DNA from: JAIMBK01 sp040755975
GTDB taxonomy: Bacteria; Bacillota; Desulfotomaculia; Desulfotomaculales; Nap2-2B
DNA length: 27,613 nt
Assembly: GCA_040755975.1 (NCBI GenBank)
Contig: JBFLZY010000033.1
Location: 1-27,613, forward strand
Direction: 5' to 3'
The notes under the pieces are model-generated. The model did no database searches. It saw only the letters and a list, made by a program, of their open reading frames with translations, and was not told the DNA's origin. The translations under genes were made by a program, and so were the position numbers. Shown here piece after piece: positions 24,135-27,613 of the stretch. The first letter of the stretch is position 1. Every line of letters begins with the position of its first letter.

Positions 24135-27100
24135 CTTTCAGTCCCCTTGTCATCGGGTCAATGGCTGCAACACGCCCGGTACAAGGACGGGGAAGTATTA
24201 TTGCTGCATCTTTCAGTCCCCTTGTCATCGGGTCAATGGCTGCAACCCTGCTAAAGCACTAGATCATTTGATCTAGTGCTTAACTTTCAGTCCCCTTGTC
24301 ATCGGGTCAATGGCTTCAACCCGGAAAGCATCAATTACGAAAGCCGGTTGCTTTTTGCTTTCAGTCCCCTTGTCATCGGGTCAATGGCTGCAACTAGCGG
24401 TTGGGATGTCCACGCCTATCTTTTTGGCCCTTTCAGTCCCCTTGTCATCGGGTCAATGGCTGCAACCCGATAGGAGCCACAAGAGAATGGGCAGGGTTTG
24501 TGCTTTCAGTCCCCTTGTCATCGGGTCAATGGCTGCAACCAGGGATCGATGTAGGAGTTGAAGAAGAAAGACGTTCTTTCAGTCCCCTTGTCATCGGGTC
24601 AATGGCTGCAACCCTATTTCGGTTTGCCGACACCTACCCCGGCGCGCCTTTCAGTCCCCTTGTCATCGGGTCAATGGCTGCAACGGCCAGTTCCGCCGGG
24701 CCTGGGAAGAGCGGGCGGCCAGACTTTCAGTCCCCTTGTCATCGGGTCAATGGCTGCAACCGGTTATCGTGCTCCCGCTGGTGGTGCTGGCTGGGTCTTT
24801 CAGTCCCCTTGTCATCGGGTCAATGGCTGCAACTTGAGTGTAAGAGGCAAAGGGAACCCGGAGGTTTCCTTTCAGTCCCCTTGTCATCGGGTCAATGGCT
24901 GCAACTATTGAACCAATTTATGGTAAGGATAAATATGTAAACTTTCAGTCCCCTTGTCATCGGGTCAATGGCTGCAACCAAGTTCTCGCCGCCCTGGACG
25001 GCAGGAAGGAAGAAACCTTTCAGTCCCCTTGTCATCGGGTCAATGGCTGCAACAAATTAAAAACTTTATTAGAAAATACGGCAAATTTGTACTTTCAGTC
25101 CCCTTGTCATCGGGTCAATGGCTGCAACACCATCGACCCTGCCCAGGCCCCGGCAAGCAATGTCTTTCAGTCCCCTTGTCATCGGGTCAATGGCTGCAAC
25201 TGTTGTGACTCTCCGTCCGAGCAATGGTCTCGGCCCTTTCAGTCCCCTTGTCATCGGGTCAATGGCTGCAACGTAGTCAGTCCAGTGCTTTATATGAGCT
25301 TTCCAGTCTTTCAGTCCCCTTGTCATCGGGTCAATGGCTGCAACCCACTCGGGATCTTCGGGCTTTACGGCCTTCAAAATCTTTCAGTCCCCTTGTCATC
25401 GGGTCAATGGCTGCAACTCCAGCTACGACGGCATAGACCTGGGCGCACCGGGAACTTTCAGTCCCCTTGTCATCGGGTCAATGGCTGCAACTGATCGACA
25501 AGCTCCAGCATCTTCTGCGCAACGTCCCTTTCAGTCCCCTTGTCATCGGGTCAATGGCTGCAACCAACCTGCGCCTTCGTCGGTTCGTGCCTGGACAACC
25601 ATCTTTCAGTCCCCTTGTCATCGGGTCAATGGCTGCAACTGTATATGAAGACGAAAATGGGGTATTTCATTATGTTTGCCCTTTCAGTCCCCTTGTCATC
25701 GGGTCAATGGCTGCAACAAGAACAAATCACCGAATGGAATAAATTACATGAGCTTTCAGTCCCCTTGTCATCGGGTCAATGGCTGCAACTCAGTTAAAGC
25801 AACAAGAGGATGATTTAAAAACCTACTTTCAGTCCCCTTGTCATCGGGTCAATGGCTGCAACTTGTGCTTGACGAGCTGGTACTCGTCGAAGTGCTTGAC
25901 TTTCAGTCCCCTTGTCATCGGGTCAATGGCTGCAACGAGTCGCTTCCCGCAGGCGCGGAGCCGGGGGACCGCCCTTTCAGTCCCCTTGTCATCGGGTCAA
26001 TGGCTGCAACTAGATTATGCCGTTCACCGGAACGCCGAAGAGCTGACCTTTCAGTCCCCTTGTCATCGGGTCAATGGCTGCAACCGCCGAGCGGCCAACG
26101 GCCCTGGCAAGGGCTTTCGCCGCCTTTCAGTCCCCTTGTCATCGGGTCAATGGCTGCAACCCGTGTACGGCTCGCACTCCTTGACCTGCTCCGGTGTCTT
26201 TCAGTCCCCTTGTCATCGGGTCAATGGCTGCAACTTCCGCAGCCTGCTGGCCGCCTCTTTTTTGGCATTTCTTTCAGTCCCCTTGTCATCGGGTCAATGG
26301 CTGCAACCCGATCCCTGCCGTGGCCGAAATCGCCCCTTTACCTTTCAGTCCCCTTGTCATCGGGTCAATGGCTGCAACTTACGCAGCCTGCTGGCCGCCT
26401 CTTTTTTGGCATTTCTTTCAGTCCCCTTGTCATCGGGTCAATGGCTGCAACGTCAATCAGTTCCAACTCAATCACCGGGGCGTAAGAACTTTCAGTCCCC
26501 TTGTCATCGGGTCAATGGCTGCAACTTACGTGCGACGACTGCTTGTTTGAACCGATGTGCTTTCAGTCCCCTTGTCATCGGGTCAATGGCTGCAACGTTT
26601 TTCCTTTGCTTCCTTCTGGCCTTTCCCGAAAACTTTCAGTCCCCTTGTCATCGGGTCAATGGCTGCAACAAAGAAAAGTAGTCAAATACTTATGTGACTG
26701 GTGTAAAGCTTTCAGTCCCCTTGTCATCGGGTCAATGGCTGCAACACACCTCCAGTAGTTCCGGGTTCTCGTGGATGTTGCCTCTTTCAGTCCCCTTGTC
26801 ATCGGGTCAATGGCTGCAACCCTTCCTCCCCTTCCGGGGGCGCCGGATTCCGGCTCCTTTCAGTCCCCTTGTCATCGGGTCAATGGCTGCAACAATAATT
26901 GAAGAATCGAAAGAAAAAAAGAGTAAAAGCTTTCAGTCCCCTTGTCATCGGGTCAATGGCTGCAACTGTGCTACAGGATTTACCACCCCACCCTGGGGTA
27001 CTTTCAGTCCCCTTGTCATCGGGTCAATGGCTGCAACCACCTTAAAAAACACGAAGTAGTACATCATATTAACTTTCAGTCCCCTTGTCATCGGGTCAAT

Positions 27101-27477
27101 GGCTGCAACAAATTATAGCCAAGTGTTTAGGAATCCAGGTCTAGCTTTCAGTCCCCTTGTCATCGGGTCAATGGCTGCAACTTCCGGGGGGCCAGGCTCC
27201 CCCAGGTGTTTTTTGAACACTTTCAGTCCCCTTGTCATCGGGTCAATGGCTGCAACCTTGGGTGCCTGTTTAAAGCTGGCCTTGTTTCTTGAGTCTTTCA
27301 GTCCCCTTGTCATCGGGTCAATGGCTGCAACGTCAATGCTGAATGTTATAAGGTGAAGGCCCAGGCCCTTTCAGTCCCCTTGTCATCGGGTCAATGGCTG
27401 CAACTTTTTACCACTTTTTTGTCATGGTTGACAAACAGTCCTTTCAGTCCCCTTGTCATCGGGTCAATGGCTGCAAC
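24135..27477 (-). CRISPR. CRISPR array, 46 repeats and 45 spacers
   Basis: Repeats are 37 bp. On the plus strand each begins CTTTCAGTCCCCTTGTC and ends GTCAATGGCTGCAAC. By my count there are 46 copies and 45 spacers of 34-41 bp (mean 36.5); repeat and spacer lengths sum exactly to the 3343-bp span. All copies look identical except the third from the left (24284-24320), which has CTTCAAC instead of CTGCAAC. Read on the minus strand the repeat starts GTTGCAGCC and ends GACTGAAAG. The GAAAG-type end is the usual 5' handle of type I/III crRNAs, so transcription is taken as leftward, with the leader at the right. No spacer obviously matches other sequence in this window. The subtype cannot be fixed without cas genes. 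Confidence 0.98.
24254..24281. repeat. Perfect palindrome filling most of spacer 2 (from the left)
   Basis: Arms AAGCACTAGATCA and TGATCTAGTGCTT, 13 bp each and perfect, flank a 2-base TT loop. They occupy 28 of the 37 bases of the spacer at 24247-24283. Confidence 0.95.
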
Positions 27478-27568
27478 TAAATACCACCTAGCACCAGTTT
27501 ACGAAATAGCTCATCTCATTTTGCGAAACCTAGATTTATCAAGGGTTTCCGGTTCTAAAACGTAGCAC
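27478..27568 (-). promoter_or_regulatory. Probable CRISPR leader
   Basis: The 91-bp stretch between the last repeat and the end of the next leftward frame is AT-rich and lies at the repeat end expected to be leader-proximal. It has an inverted repeat GAAACC (27525-27530) / GGTTTC (27544-27549). TAGCACC occurs twice (27489-27495 and 27563-27569). Read leftward, TTGATA near 27537-27542 could be a -35, but the -10 is poor. The direction agrees with the variant repeat being at the far left (trailer) end. Confidence 0.55.
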
Positions 27569-27613
27569 CTAAACAACGTACTCAGCCAGTTCAAGCGCCT
27601 CAAAAAGCTTTTT
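27569..27613 (-). CDS. C-terminal end of an unidentified leftward gene (cut by window edge)
   Basis: Fourteen codons, KKLFEALELAEYVV, precede a TAG at 27571-27569. The composition is amphipathic and protein-like. Its position, just upstream of a CRISPR leader and on the same strand, is where the last gene of a cas operon is often found. The fragment is too short to identify, and a chance open frame of this length is quite possible. Confidence 0.3.
   Translation of the reverse strand, partial: KKLFEALELAEYVV

Noticed and set aside
24072..27565. Many open frames in several phases across the right end, with repeating SPLVIGSMAAT, QSPCHRVNGCN or VPLSSGQWLQ units
   Set aside because: They are translations of the 37-bp CRISPR repeat in three phases. 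The repetition is at DNA level and the intervening residues come from unrelated spacers.

Overview
The window looks like a chromosomal segment of an anaerobic, probably thermophilic Firmicute of the Desulfotomaculum/Pelotomaculum/Moorella kind. This is inferred from moderately high GC, strong GGAGG-type ribosome sites, frequent GTG/TTG starts, AbrB-type proteins, SLH-anchored surface proteins, AtoE and TRAP transporters and a long CRISPR array. Species identity cannot be proved from the sequence alone. I saw no rRNA or tRNA gene.

Left accessory part (1-6431). A D12-class adenine methyltransferase runs off the left edge. Two toxin-antitoxin pairs follow in tandem: ribbon-helix-helix/MazF and AbrB/VapC. 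Between them lies a compact element made of nested inverted repeats, whose right arm abuts the VapC operon promoter. Then come a metallophosphoesterase remnant, htpX, a small secreted or membrane hypothetical, the C-terminal stub of an acyl-CoA synthetase, sfsA, and an AtoE-type short-chain fatty-acid transporter. sfsA and the AtoE gene converge on a shared bidirectional terminator.

Central sugar-acid cluster (7826-18832). A leftward operon reads dctP-dctQ-dctM (TRAP uptake), an SDR, a YjmF-like fructuronate reductase, a LarA-family nickel racemase/epimerase, a gluconokinase (FGGY) and a 2-hydroxyacid dehydrogenase. Diverging from it is a rightward pair: an RpiR/SIS regulator and a DapA-family (keto-deoxy-sugar-acid-type) aldolase. 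The regulator promoter overlaps a 23-bp palindrome, a likely operator. The enzyme set suggests fructuronate -> mannonate -> gluconate -> 6-phosphogluconate, with the LarA-like enzyme as a gluconate/mannonate 2-epimerase. That would be a route without mannonate dehydratase; it is a hypothesis.

Right part (18833-27613). A decayed sigma-54 activator sits back to back with a well-formed -24/-12 promoter upstream of an exported lipase/esterase. A 774-residue surface protein (Kelch repeats, Ig-like domain, Gly linker, three SLH domains) is read leftward and lies directly downstream of the trailer end of a CRISPR array. The array has 46 repeats of 37 bp and 45 spacers. Repeat polarity, the position of the only variant repeat and the right-hand flank indicate that it is transcribed leftward from a leader at about 27478-27568. 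One spacer is an almost perfect palindrome. Two non-adjacent spacers differ by a single base that would be synonymous in one reading frame. No cas gene is visible, although 14 codons of a leftward frame end at the right edge beyond the leader.
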